Shown: one piece after another, positions 31,431 to 42,447 of the stretch
How positions within the stretch are numbered: the stretch's first letter is position 1
Layout of the letters: every line of letters begins with the position of its first letter
NCBI GenBank assembly: GCA_009363875.1
Contig: CM018681.1
Location: forward strand, 43,466,010-43,530,009
Source of the DNA: Mikania micrantha
Lineage: Eukaryota; Streptophyta; Magnoliopsida; Asterales; Asteraceae
Direction of reading: 5' to 3'
Length of the DNA stretch: 64,000 nucleotides
Made by a program: the position numbers and the translations under genes
Notes under the pieces: model-generated
Told to the model about the DNA's origin: nothing
The model's input: the letters and a program-made list of their open reading frames with translations, nothing else
Databases searched by the model: none

Positions 31431-32607
31431 CGGTCTCAAGTTTTCGACCCAGATGGTGGAAACCATAAAGGGTTTAGACCATGATGTGTTTTCGAGTGTA
31501 AGACTCAAGGAAAGGTGCTGAATAACCGATTAGGGTTTGAGTTCGAACAAAAAGAAGAAAACCATACTTTTCGCAAGATTCACAGCTTCGTACCTCGAAA
31601 TTCAGCGGAGTTTAGCTTAGATCGGTTGTACTTTCGTGTGGAGAGTGATGAGAGCTTCGTGTAGGTTCAAGAACCACTCGATTTCGTTAAGAAATGAGTA
31701 AGTTATGGGTTTTTGAAGTTCAAAAATGGTGAGGAGAAATGAAAACCGGGATTAGGGTTTTCAAGTGGGGAAGAAGGAGAAAGAAATGAGTTACTTGGAC
31801 TCATTAAGGGTATTTATACCCCGTGTGGGTTCGGGTTCGTTTTCGTTGCTCGGTTCGTGTTTTCGTTACGTTTCCGGAACGTAACGCGCGTTTTTTTGCG
31901 TTTAAATTAGAAAGAATTATTTCATGACGTTTTAAATAAAAAAATATTTTTAGAAATTATTTTAAATATCGTAGTATTAATTTATTTGTCGAATTTATTA
32001 TTTTACGCGATTATTTAACCTACTCGCGATTTCTTAAAACAGTTTTATTTAATTTATTTAATGATGAGTTTCAAAATTGTAAAATAAGGAATATCTTATT
32101 TCTTAAACTTTATGGTCGTTCGTATCTTTTATCGCTTTTGTTTCGTTTCGTCAGAACGCGTCACCATCGCGCGTATTCGTTCGAATCGTCATTCGAACGA
32201 ACACGACGACGGTTGTGCTTTCTGATTCTTGTTTTCTACTGTTAAGTTATTATTTCAGAATGTTAAGCTATCAGAATCATTCGTACAGATCGTCACCTAT
32301 ACGAATAACTCATCGGTTTAGCATTTCGTAACAATAACCGTTATCGTTTTGTTTTGTTTAACCTCGCCTACGTTTACACATGATAACACATCAATAAGCA
32401 TTAGTATCACCGTTCAATGTTGTCTGATGTGTTTCTGACTGTTAAACCCTAAGGTTTCAGTCACATTCAGACAATCGTATAATAGTTTCATGTAAATCAA
32501 TTGCATCAATAGTCTAAACATAGTTTCTCGTAATGTGTACCTGAGTTACTGTACATGTTTACTGTACAGATTACTGTTCCGGTAACCATTCCGGCACAGA
32601 TGTTACA

Positions 32608-32617
32608 GTCTCCCCTT
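32608..32617 (-). other. Polypurine tract of TR-GAG2
   Basis: AAGGGGAGAC next to the 3' LTR; palindrome AAATTTCG/CGAAATTT at 32625-32643. Confidence 0.85.
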
Positions 32618-33070
32618 GTAAAAGAAATTTCGTCCCGAAATTTAAAAAATATTATCGGACACTACTCTTTCTATAACACTGGGAAAACTTTGGTCAATGT
32701 GATATCCTTACTCTCCCAGATTAAACTCTAGGTCGTGTTTGTGATTTCCTACATATAGCCTCAAAGTTTTGCTAGTCTTATGGCTCAGAATTGCCTTTTG
32801 TTATTGTCTGTTTAATCCTTGTGTAACTCTAACACTTCATTGTTTAAACTAACCAATGCTATGAGCATCAGCTGTTACACATCTTTAGTGTCAGCTATGG
32901 CTTCCTACGCATGTTATGTGTATTAACCAATGATTCTTTCTTTGCTTCTATTGAGTTAAAAGTATTCCTAAGTTTCATGGAATACTCATGTGATCGTACT
33001 AATAGGAATAAGATAATTTCTTATTCATATTAGTATCAAAATAAAATGAATTTTTATGAGTGAGGAGATA
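32618..33070 (-). other. Noncoding gap where pol is absent
   Basis: AT-rich, related to the gap in TR-GAG1, with no frame of note. Apart from the palindrome at its edge I see nothing in it. Confidence 0.7.
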
Positions 33071-34459
33071 CTACATACCAGTACCCGTCGCCGGGTCTTG
33101 GCGTGCTGCAGCGGCTCCGATCATAAATGCCCTCCCACGAGGTACTTGTGCTCCTGGTTGTACTCTTTTCGGGCAGTCTCTGGAGAAATGACCTAATTCC
33201 CCGCAGTTATAGCATCCCCGATTGTTGTTGTTATGGTTGCCAGGATTTTGTGGTGGAGGAATTGCTACTGCGGCATTGTTTGTAGCTTGTGTGGCCGGAG
33301 CACGGCATTGTTGAGTCCGGTGACCTAGTCGGCCACAGTTGTTGCATTGCCTGCATGGCACCGTAGTAGGATGATGAAATTTGCAGTGTATGCACTGAGG
33401 ATGCATTCCCACATAGTTTTTGGGTGCAGGGTTGACAGGTACTGTAGGGGCTTGTCTCAGAGGTGTGGCCACTGCATAGTTTCCGATGACCTTTTGCTTC
33501 TTTGTTTGATGTTGTTCGGGCTTCTTCGTTGCTGCTTCCTTGGATTTCCCTATGTGATCTTTCAGAACTCCAGACCTCACCATTACCCCAGTAAGTTTAG
33601 CTGAAAGAGCAATGGCTGACTCCAAGGTAGCAGGATTTGCAGCCAACACAATACTCTGTATGCAGGAGGGTAATCCAGCTACATATCTGTCAATCAACTT
33701 ATCCAAAGTTGGCACCATCTCTGGCACCAGAGCTACCAGTTCGTGATAGCGGGTAGTGAAAGTCATATGGTCGGCTCCCTTCATCACGTGGTTCGAGAGC
33801 TCAATCTCTAGTTGTTGCAGTTCATGTTTCGGACAAAACTCATTCCTTAGAAGAAGTTTGAATTCTGACCATGGCATTGCCATTGCTTTATCCCTGCCCT
33901 TGGCTCTGATTTGAGCATTCCACCACGTCAACGCTCGCTTGCTAAACGAACCAGCTGCATAACGAACTTTGTGGTGTTCCGGACAACTGCTTATGTCCAG
34001 TGTATTCTCCATTTTCTCCAGCCATTGGATCAGTCCAACGGCTCCTTCAACTCCAGTAAAGCTTGGTGGCTTGCATCCTACGAATGACTTGTAGGAGCAG
34101 TCTGAAGTACGGCTAGTGTTTCCACTAGCTTCTCCAGTAGTGTGGCCAGAGTTGTTGCCATGGCTTTGAATCCTGTTGATCATCTCCGGGATGATATCCT
34201 TCATCTGATTAGTCAGTTGACTGCTCAGTAACGTTGCCAAAGCAATAGTAGCAGGATCCAAAACTATAGTTGCAGTCGGGTTTGGAGGAGGACTATGTGG
34301 AGGAGGAGGAGGTGGCGGTGGTGAATCTGGTGGTGATGGTGTTGAAGAGTGCGGTGCAGATGTCTGTGTAGTAGGCACCGGGGTCGGTTGTTTTCTTGGC
34401 GGCATTCTGATCATAACCAAAAGAATTTGGTTAGTGTAGTGATCAAATGCAGAAAACAT
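33071..34459 (-). CDS. Intact Gag of TR-GAG2 (462 aa)
   Basis: A structural protein that would assemble particles and bind element RNA. The first ATG gives MFSAFDHY; the conserved start shared with element C may be the internal MIRMPPRK at residue 16. Residues about 20-65 are proline-rich. The capsid-like retrotransposon gag domain runs from about 125 (LIQWLEKMENTLDIS) through RALTWWNAQIRAKG to about 285. Three cysteine/histidine clusters follow: CIHCKFHHPTTVPC, CNNCGRLGHRTQQC (about 380) and CYNCGELGHFSRDC (about 416). The protein ends RQDPATGTGM, right where the protease would begin in a full element. No stop or frameshift is visible. Low substitution between the LTRs suggests recent activity. 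Confidence 0.9.
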   Translation of the reverse strand: MFSAFDHYTNQILLVMIRMPPRKQPTPVPTTQTSAPHSSTPSPPDSPPPPPPPPHSPPPNPTATIVLDPATIALATLLSSQLTNQMKDIIPEMINRIQSHGNNSGHTTGEASGNTSRTSDCSYKSFVGCKPPSFTGVEGAVGLIQWLEKMENTLDISSCPEHHKVRYAAGSFSKRALTWWNAQIRAKGRDKAMAMPWSEFKLLLRNEFCPKHELQQLEIELSNHVMKGADHMTFTTRYHELVALVPEMVPTLDKLIDRYVAGLPSCIQSIVLAANPATLESAIALSAKLTGVMVRSGVLKDHIGKSKEAATKKPEQHQTKKQKVIGNYAVATPLRQAPTVPVNPAPKNYVGMHPQCIHCKFHHPTTVPCRQCNNCGRLGHRTQQCRAPATQATNNAAVAIPPPQNPGNHNNNNRGCYNCGELGHFSRDCPKRVQPGAQVPRGRAFMIGAAAARQDPATGTGM

Positions 34460-34552
34460 AATGCAAGCTTAAGTCTTATGTTCTCTACATGAAGGTCCCT
34501 AAGTTATAGTCTAGGGCAAACCATTTATGTAATAACCTATTATTCTCAATAA

Positions 34553-34571
34553 CCTTGAGCTCTGATACCAA
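34553..34571 (-). other. Primer-binding site of TR-GAG2
   Basis: The minus strand reads TTGGTATCAGAGCTCAAGG, identical to TR-GAG1. Confidence 0.9.
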
Positions 34572-34937
34572 TCTGTCACACCCCGGGCCGGCGGGGTTGG
34601 ATCGAAGTCCCCGTCGGGCGGAAGGTTCCCGGGGCGTGATATCGAGGGTGATAATCGTGATGATCAGATTGTTTACATAGCATCAATGTTTAAGAATAAC
34701 TAAAGCACAATCAAACGATAATTAGGATTACAAAGTTAAATTACATTATCAATGTTCTGCAATTTAACTAGGTAAACCTATCCAAAAGAATATCATGTTT
34801 ATATCTTGTAACTGTACAAGATATCAAAAGTGTATCGCTTCTGTAGCAAAACATGTGCTTCTCCAAAAGTCTACTAGGTCTGCTAACTGGCATCCTAGTA
34901 TGCCATCCACAAGCTTAAGCCTATTCCTGTGCGTTAC

Positions 34938-36474
34938 CTGAGAAAGCGTGTAAGAAAACAAAGTCAACACAAAGGTTGGTGAGTTCATGTAGTTTTGGTA
35001 TTTGTAAAATAGCTTTTGCAAACCTCTTAGGTAGAACCTTAACCTCATTAACAACACCTGTATCATCCAACTCAGTATGCTTATATATAGGGCATACCCC
35101 TGAGTCGAGCCTACGACCCGCCCAGACGCCGTCCCACCACATACTAAGTCACATAGGACATTGTTATTAATGATAATTAAGCATTCTACCTACCGTTCGA
35201 TTCATCCTTCATCATAGCTTTAGTTTACTGTTTTCAAAGTTTACAAGTCTATAGCATTCGTATGTAATAGCTTCAATAAGTTTACAAGCATCGTGTTTAA
35301 AAGTTTATGAGGTTGACCCAAAAGCATTCATGCGTCCCCTAGGTAACAACCTTAATCTCATTAACACCACCTGTATCATCCAACTCGGTATGCTTATATA
35401 TAGGGCATACCCCTGAGTCGAGCCTACGACCCGCCCAGACGCCGTCCCACCACATACTAAGTCACATAGGACATTGCTGTTAATGATAATTAAGCGTCTT
35501 ACATACCCTCCATTTCGTTTATAGCTTTAGCATTATGTTTAAGTTTATAGCATAAGTGAACATTGAGGAATCACTGTATGGCAAGCACTGAGAGGCCATA
35601 AGTATACCCCTCAAGTCCTGACTATAAAGGTCACCCTATGGCAAGCACCGAGAGACCATAATAGGTGCCTTCTAGTCCTGACTGTGAAGAACACATGAAG
35701 GCAAGCACTGAGAGACCAACTATTGTTCTTCATGTCCCGACTAGGAAGAACACATGAAGGCAAGCACTGAGAGACCAACTATTGTTCTTCCATAGCCAAT
35801 AGTTTTAGCATCCAAATAGTTTCACAACCGGTAAGGCAAGCACTGAGAGGCCAAACCGTTGCTTTTGCATACCAAGTTTATAGCTTATACAGTTTAACAA
35901 CCGGAGAGGCAAGCACTGAGAGGCCAAACCGTTGCTTTTGCATAACAAGTTTATAGCTTACAAAATGTTTAAAGCATTCATAGTTTTAAGCATATAGTTT
36001 ATGGCATAAATGTTAAGCATCTAGTTTAAGTATATAGTTTATAGCTTAAACATCGAGTGTGTAGTTTACGATTATAGTTTATAGCGTAAGTATCAAGAGT
36101 AGCGTTTAAGAATATAGCTTAGAGCATAAGTATAAAGAGTATAGTTTAAGAGTATAGTTTATAGCTTAAGAATATAGTTTATAACATATGCATTAAGCAC
36201 TTAGTTTAAGCATCAAGTGTATAAATTAACCTTCTAGTTTGCAACATAAGCACCAATCACCAAGTTTAAGCATATTGTTGTAGCATAAGCATCAAGTCTT
36301 CTAAGCATCCAACATATGTTTTCAAGCCTCAAGTTTAAAGTATAAGTTTCAACATAAATATCATGTTTATGTTTAAAGCATTAAATAACATTTCAAGAGT
36401 TTTTGAAAATATCTAACATGCTTCTCAGTCCCGAAGTAAAACAAATAAGTTTGAAAAGGGACAAATGAACTCAC
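34938..36474 (-). other. Predicted second leader intron, TR-GAG2 5' LTR
   Basis: The donor reads CTACAAA/GTGAGTTCAT. The acceptor has CTCACCAACC, TTGAC, a T-rich run and CTTTCTCAG. GTGAGTTCAT pairs with ATGAACTCAC (within 34978-34988). The first pair of the TR-GAG1 helix is lost because the base before GT is A. Confidence 0.5.
35823..35968. repeat. 73-base tandem repeat, two units
   Basis: Units begin at 35823 and 35896. The first unit is a hybrid of units one and two of the partner LTR, which points to loss of one unit by slippage or unequal exchange. Confidence 0.9.
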
Positions 36475-37109
36475 TTTGTAGTCGTTGGGTTTGACTTGAC
36501 CTAAATGAGAATGCACGCGCTCTTGATTGTAATTGTTGGTGTGTTTTCACGATCCTGTATTGATTTCACGTTGTTGCAACTTGTAAGTATAAGTTGTATA
36601 TGTTTAAGCGTGTGTGTGTAGGTGTTAGCCATAATGTTGGCTACCCTTGATTTTTCTTGGTCATGGTCATCATTCGGCCTCAATATTGTTGTTATTGATC
36701 ATTATAGCCATACGGTCTTAATTAGTGTCTTTAGCTTTAACCCTTCTCGAAATCACATAGATTGGTTATTGCATTTTAATTATTTGCATATGAGATCAAA
36801 TAAATAACCCACTAATGAGCTTAAGTTTATTGTTTAAAACCCCTCATGTTAACCCTATCAGGCTCACTACAATTGTTACATAGTATTTAAATACTAGACA
36901 AGACTCCTTGTATTCTTGATATTTCATGATTATTAAACTCGTTATGTTACCCATCATTGTATTTGTTATTTACATAAGTTAGTTCAAGTATTCGTTGAAC
37001 TATATCCATGTGACCAAATGATGACCAATCCAATGGAAATGGGACCCGAATCAAAATGATAGACTGTAACACATAACATAAGTTCGAATTCTTCATGGGG
37101 TCAAAACAA

Positions 37110-37775
37110 TTGTTAGTGGGCCGAATAAGGTCTGGCCTAAACAGTAGTTGAACAAGGAACATATGGCCCAAAAGTGATAGTTATTGGGTCAGTTGTGTCT
37201 TCTGGGCCGATTGCATGGGGGTGGCCCAAGTTGTTGGGCCTGTACAATTAGTATGGGCCGAGGGAACATCGTTGGGCCAAGATATGATGTGTGGGCCGGC
37301 TGTATGTTATTATTGGGCCAAATGAAATTGAAACCCAATGAAATGAAAGTGGCCGGATCTCTGAACTTGGCCGGATCATTTAGATTGGCCGAATGAATCG
37401 GAGGTCGAATGGGTCCAGCCTTGGTCAAATGAAAACATCCTCTTCGATTGAAGAGGAGAGGTGAACCGAAGGAGAAACATCGAATGGGACTACTGCCGAA
37501 TGAGAAAGAGTCGAATGAGTTGTAGTTGTCGAATGTGGGTGGCCGGCGAATGAAGGTGGCCGGCGAATGTCGGGCGACTGAAAAGGACGAATGAACAAGA
37601 TGTTGGTTCGGCGAATCAGGGGTGTTTGGCCGAGAGAATGAGCTCCGAATAAGGAGGTCCGAAGAGTGCTGCCATTCGACCATGGCTCATTCGCCAGGCC
37701 AGTCGATCGGTGGTTTGGTGAGGCTCCTTCGGCCCTAAGCCACAGGCCATTCGACCATGGCAGGTCGGTCTCAAG
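37110..37775. repeat. TGGGCC array and CGAATG word cluster (5' LTR)
   Basis: Second copy of the composite, shortened by about 24 bases where two CATTCG words recombined. The 164-residue frame across it is repeat-driven. Confidence 0.7.
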
Positions 37776-38147
37776 TTTTCGACCCAGATGGTGGAAACCA
37801 TAAAGGGTTTAGACCATGATGTGTTTTCGAGTGTAAGACTCAAGGAAAGGTGCTGAATAACCGATTAGGGTTTGAGTTCGAACAAAAAGAAGAAAACCCT
37901 ACTTTTCGCAAGATTCACAGCTTCGTACCTCGAAATTCAGCGGAGTTTAGCTTAGATCGGTTGTACTTTCGTGTGGAGAGTGATGAGAGCTTCGTGTAGG
38001 TCCAAGAACCACTCGATTTCGTTAAGAAATGAGTAAGTTACGGGTTTTTGAAGTTCAAAAATGGTGAGGAGAAATGAAAACCGGGATTAGGGTTTTCAAG
38101 TGGGGAAGAAGGAGATAGAAATGAGTTACTTGGACTCATTAAGGGTA

Positions 38148-38153
38148 TTTATA
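38148..38153 (-). promoter_or_regulatory. TATA box of TR-GAG2 5' LTR
   Basis: The sense strand reads CGGGGTATAAATACCC, with ACGAACCCGAACCC upstream. The 3' LTR copy is at 31813-31818. Confidence 0.65.
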
Positions 38154-38941
38154 CCCCGTGTGGGTTCGGGTTCGTTTTCGTTGCTCGGTTCGTGTTTCGT
38201 TACGTTTCCGGAACGTAACGCGCGTTTTTTTGCGTTTAAATTAGAAAGAATTATTTCATGATGTTATAAATAAAAAAATATTTTTAGAAATTATTTTAAA
38301 TATCGTAGTATTAATTTATTTGTCGAATTTATTATTTTACGCGATTATTTAACCTACTCGCGATTTCTTAAAACAATTTTATTTAATTTATTTAATGATG
38401 AGTTTCAAAATTGTAAAATAAGGAATATCTTATTTCTTGAACTTTATGGTCGTTCGTATCTTTTATCGCTTTTGTTTCGTTTCGTCAGAACGCGTCACCA
38501 TCGCGCGTATTCGTTCGAATCGTCATCCGAACGAACACAAAGACGGTTGTGCTTTCTGATTCTTGTTTTCTACTGTTAAGTTATTATTTCATAACGTTAA
38601 ACTATCAGAATCATTCGTACAGATCGTCACCTATACGAATAACTCATCGGTTTAGCATTTCGTAACAATAACCGTTATCGTTTTGTTTTGTTTAACCTCG
38701 CATACGTTTACACATGATAACACATCAATAAGCATTAGTATCACCGTTCAATGTTGTCTGATGTGTTTCTGACCGTTAAACCCTAAGGTTTCTGTCACAT
38801 TCAGACAATCGTATAATAGTCTCATGTAAATCAATTGCATCAATAGTCTAAACATAGTTTCTCGTAATGTGTACCTGAGTTACTGTACATGTTTACTGTA
38901 CAGATTACTGTTCCGGTAACCATTCCGGCACAGATGTTACA

Positions 38942-40859
38942 ACAACGAACCCGTCATATAGGTGCGAACCTAGGCGAACCTACTAGCTGCATGTGACCAC
39001 CGAAGCCCTGGACATGATACGAACCCTCTGGACCAGACGAACCTTGCATGCAGCCATGTTAGCCGAACCTGTGATGTCGCGACGTAGCCGAACACTTCAC
39101 CACCTTTGCCGAACCTTCTTGCGAACGTTCACCTGCGAACCCCATAGGTTCGTTGCCCTGGGTGACCGGGGTTGTGGATACGCGGCTGCCATGTTGTTAG
39201 CCCGGTCGGAAAGGTACAACCCTTCTTTTGTAATGGCCCAACAGTAAATTCCTTGGCCCAGTGCTAAATTAATTTCGGCCCACATGATTTAATCAATCCC
39301 ATAACAGATTCGGCCCAATGTTTTGACCCATGTGGATTACTCTAGCTCATGACAATAAACCGGCCCAACTTCACTCCTTGATCCATCTTCTTGGTTTCGG
39401 CCCAACAAGTATCCAATTGGCTAGGACCCATGATTTGGCCACACATCTTAAACCTAGTCCACTTGAAGTTGAATTGGCCCATAGGATTCCAATTTGACTC
39501 ATACGCATGCCAAGGCCCAAAGACAAACGCTTTGGCCCAATAGGAAGAGATTGGCCCATAGGATTTGTCTCGGTTCAATCTTGGACCTTTTAACTCATTA
39601 ACTATGAAGTGATCATGATTGGGTTAAGTTTAACCTAACCTAATTTCATGATCAAGTCATAATCATAAGGGGCTAAAACATTATAACATATCTTTAAATC
39701 ACATGTTTAAACATTGGATATCAAAACTCATCAACACTTGTTATTTTCTGTGCACAAGTTGTGCATTAAAGATCATGACACCTCTTGTACATGGAATAAT
39801 TATCAAACAAGTAACATAATCATGACTTTCAAGTTTACACAACATTCTTAATCATGAGATCATGTAATCTAGAGTTAATCAAGTTCAAGTTAACACAAGT
39901 CAAGCAATGAATCAAAGTTTATACAAGTATAAATCTTATATCTTATGTATGATTACAATGATATAGGAATCAGTTAGAAGTCCCGTTTGCTACTTGCTAT
40001 TTGTTATAGTTCAGAGTCTACTTCAGACAGGTGAGAACATTAGCCCCTCTTTTAACTGTTTTTCAACTGTTTTGGGGTGGAACATGTGATCAATTACACT
40101 GTTTACATTTGTATTTCATTATACAAGATGTATGCTATTTTACAAACATTACAGGTTCATGGTACAACTTCATCAGTATATTCAACTGTTTCAAGGGATT
40201 TTTTTCAATTGTTAAACACTTTCTGTCAAAGAGGTTTTAAAAAGTTTTCCGGAGCTGTTTTATACTAGTTTTACTCAAATGGTTTTATAAATGACAAACA
40301 CTTTTAAATAAATTGACTTATAAACTCTTTTACTATAAACTTGTGCTGTTGAGAATAATTCTCTTATTAACCTTGTTATTATACAAGGACATTATCTTAT
40401 GTACTCAATTAAGGGTTTCAAAACATGGTATTCAAACAATGGTTTTCATGGTAATGTTCAAACAAATGGTTCATTTCATGGTGATCAAACAAAGGATTCA
40501 AATCATGGTATCCAAATAAGGTTTCAAGTCATGTTTCAGGTAATCAGGTGTAAGACATTCCAAGGACAACTAAGGAGACTGCTTAAGATAGAACAAGATG
40601 AAGAAACATGCTAGGATGGATTTAGAAACACACTAAAATCCTGAATGTTTAATGGTCTTTTTTAAAGTCTAATTTTGTAAACTATATTTTGGGTCTGTAG
40701 TTGTCATTCTTTTGGTAGATATATTGTCTGTAACTAAACAACTGTCTAAACATTATGAAACTTAGTAATCCAATGTGGTTTTTCTTATTCAATACTTGTG
40801 CATGATTCAACTATTCATATGTCACCGCGCCGTGGATTCCGCACGCGGCGCAGGGGGTG
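38942..40859 (+). repeat. Element E 5' LTR, second segment
   Basis: It resumes after TR-GAG2 and matches 48303-50720, except for a missing stretch equal to 49896-50399 of the 3' LTR. The terminal TGTGACA is also missing: GGGGGTG joins directly to AGAGCC of the former primer site. The GAACC cluster and GGCCCA array continue at 38947-39580. Confidence 0.9.
38947..39580. repeat. GAACC cluster and GGCCCA array, element E 5' LTR
   Basis: GAACCT/CGAACC words continue to about 39150, then ten GGCCCA words lie within 39233-39560. In element sense the order is the same as in the other LTR families. Confidence 0.7.
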
Positions 40860-41107
40860 AGAGCCAAGATTGTAGAGAACTAGGAAAAACCCAATACTTA
40901 ATGACCTAGACTATAACCTAAGCTACCCAATAGGATAAGTGCTATAGGCTTGAGGATACTTAGGATCTAAGTAAACCTAAGTAAGCATTAAATCCATACT
41001 GAGCTTGAAAGATCTTAGGGATAATTTTTCTAAGATTAGATATCGAGTCAAGGAATTTGAATCGGAATTCTATAATTTTAGAAACCGAATTAAATTTATC
41101 ACATATA

Positions 41108-41380
41108 TTCATTAATGGATTTCAGAGGCAAGGATCTGTATTCTTAGTATCCTTGATCTGAAATTCTCACACAGAGTTCATTAAAGGATTCCAGAGGCAA
41201 GGATCTGTATTCTTAGTATCCTTGATCTGGAATTCTCAATCAGAGTTCATTATAGGAATTTAGAGGCAATGATATGTATTCTTAGTATCTTTGATCTAAA
41301 ATCCTTGTCATGTTCATCAAAGGAATTCAGAGGTCAAGATCTATAATTTTAGAATCTTGGATCTGGAATCCTTGTCATGT
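41108..41380. repeat. Tandem repeat, about 69 bases, four units
   Basis: Units begin at 41108, 41177, 41246 and 41313. The first two are nearly identical. Each has TTCATTA, AGAGGCAAGGATCTG, TTCTTAGTATCCTTGATC and AATTCTC, and the AAGGAT/ATCCTT pair forms a small dyad inside each unit. Confidence 0.85.
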
Positions 41381-41630
41381 TATCATAGGAACTTTATAAC
41401 TTAGAATCTGTGTAACAGTATTCTTTAGTTGAAGTTCTCACAGTAGATCATTATACTCAGTACTGTAAGTATTGAGAACCTAGGTTAAATAACATAGGAC
41501 ACACATACTAAAACCCAAGGTTTTTATTTCAAGTAAATTAAGAACCAGGGTTTACACATTCATAATCATAATCAAGGAAACAAGAGACAAACATGAATCA
41601 ATCACAATCAATAAAAAGTTGGAATCTTAG

Positions 41631-41751
41631 CTTCAAATACAAACGGCGGATTAACGCTGACGTGCCGAGGTAAGTGGTGGGCGGTGAGAGCTAGCCCTAT
41701 ATATAAGCTTATTTCGGTATGTCAGGGGGAATCTGGCGTTTGTATTTGAAG
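41631..41751. repeat. 15-base inverted repeat enclosing a TATA-like module
   Basis: CTTCAAATACAAACG (41631-41645) and its exact reverse complement (41737-41751) flank about 90 bases containing CCCTATATATAAGC (TATA at 41698-41706). Confidence 0.85.
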
Positions 41752-42164
41752 GGAGGATTCGGGAGCAACTGGAATCATTGAACATTAGTCAAACATTTGA
41801 GATACAATCATTGGTGAATCAAATCATTGTGCTATTCAAACTTGGATGAGTCAAACATTGCGTATGAATCAATCAAGTTGTGAACATTCTTACAATGTAA
41901 ATCTTAAGTGAAATTCTTAAGTGATTACATCATTAGTACTTACTAACATAGTTTAACAATAAAAATGTAGAGCACACATGTGATTTAGTTCTACATGTTA
42001 ACAACTGTTAGTAGGTGCACACATAACATAACCATAATTCAATCATGGATTCAATCATAGTTCAAATTGATCAAAGATCATGGGATTTTTAATCAATGGA
42101 ACATACATGGAAATCAGTACAAACATATTGCCAAATGCTAGCAAGGACATGATCGTGGTATATC

Positions 42165-42260
42165 GAAGCGGTGGTGGGATGGCGTCTGGGCTGGCAGTTT
42201 GCTTGACCCTTTCGTATGCCCTATATATAAGCTATCTTCGGTATATCGGGAAAGTGTCAG
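42165..42260 (+). promoter_or_regulatory. TATA-like module upstream of element E gag
   Basis: GGTGGGATGGCGTCTGGGC, then CGTATGCCCTATATATAAGC (TATA 42222-42230). It is the same arrangement as the LTR modules of TR-GAG and C, placed here about 220 bases before gag. It may be an internal promoter or a relic of an inserted LTR. Confidence 0.5.
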
Positions 42261-42447
42261 TGTGTAGGTTTGGTGGAGTGAGATCATGGAACATCATACA
42301 CATTCACACGAGAAGTATGCTAATAAGCTGATTGCTTATACGTGTACATGCTCATATTACAATTGAATGATAACACTAGTAGTATGGATATATTACTAAC
42401 TTTATCATGCAAATTCAATTGTATCTTTTCTCATTACTGACCCACTT

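Larger units (their letters stand above)
28144..32607 (-). repeat. TR-GAG2 3' LTR (4.5 kb)
   Basis: Ends TGTCACACCCCGGGCC and GATGTTACA. In sense: dyads near 32176-32201 and 32279-32306, TATA 31813-31818, donor 31593, CGAATG/TGGGCC composite (30750-31430), predicted exon 30118-30197, AT-rich TAGCAT-type repeats, three 73-base units, two dyad-type TATA modules (28645 and 28958), acceptor 28508. Confidence 0.9.
28144..38941 (-). mobile_element. TR-GAG2: giant-LTR element with intact gag
   Basis: It is organised like TR-GAG1: 5' LTR 34574-38941, primer site, gag, noncoding gap, polypurine tract, 3' LTR 28144-32607. It is younger: the LTRs are almost identical by eye, apart from one tandem unit, a deletion of about 24 bases near 37749 and few substitutions, and gag is open throughout. 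The LTR sequence is a distinct subfamily (CGAATG words instead of CGAACC). It lacks all enzymes and would depend on a Tekay-like helper. The nearest candidates in this window are all disabled. Confidence 0.9.
34574..38941 (-). repeat. TR-GAG2 5' LTR (4.4 kb)
   Basis: It has the same layout as its partner, with TATA at 38148-38153, donor 37928, predicted exon 36475-36554 and acceptor 34938. It has two 73-base units where the partner has three. A CATTCG-bounded deletion removes about 24 bases after 37749. Confidence 0.9.
40860..42447 (+). other. Element E leader between LTR and gag
   Basis: About 1.6 kb without a credible gene. It begins with the surviving part of the primer site (AGAGCC). It then contains a 69-base tandem repeat, an inverted repeat around a TATA-like sequence and a second TATA-like module. 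It reads as untranslated leader, possibly enriched by fragments of related LTR promoters. Confidence 0.7.
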
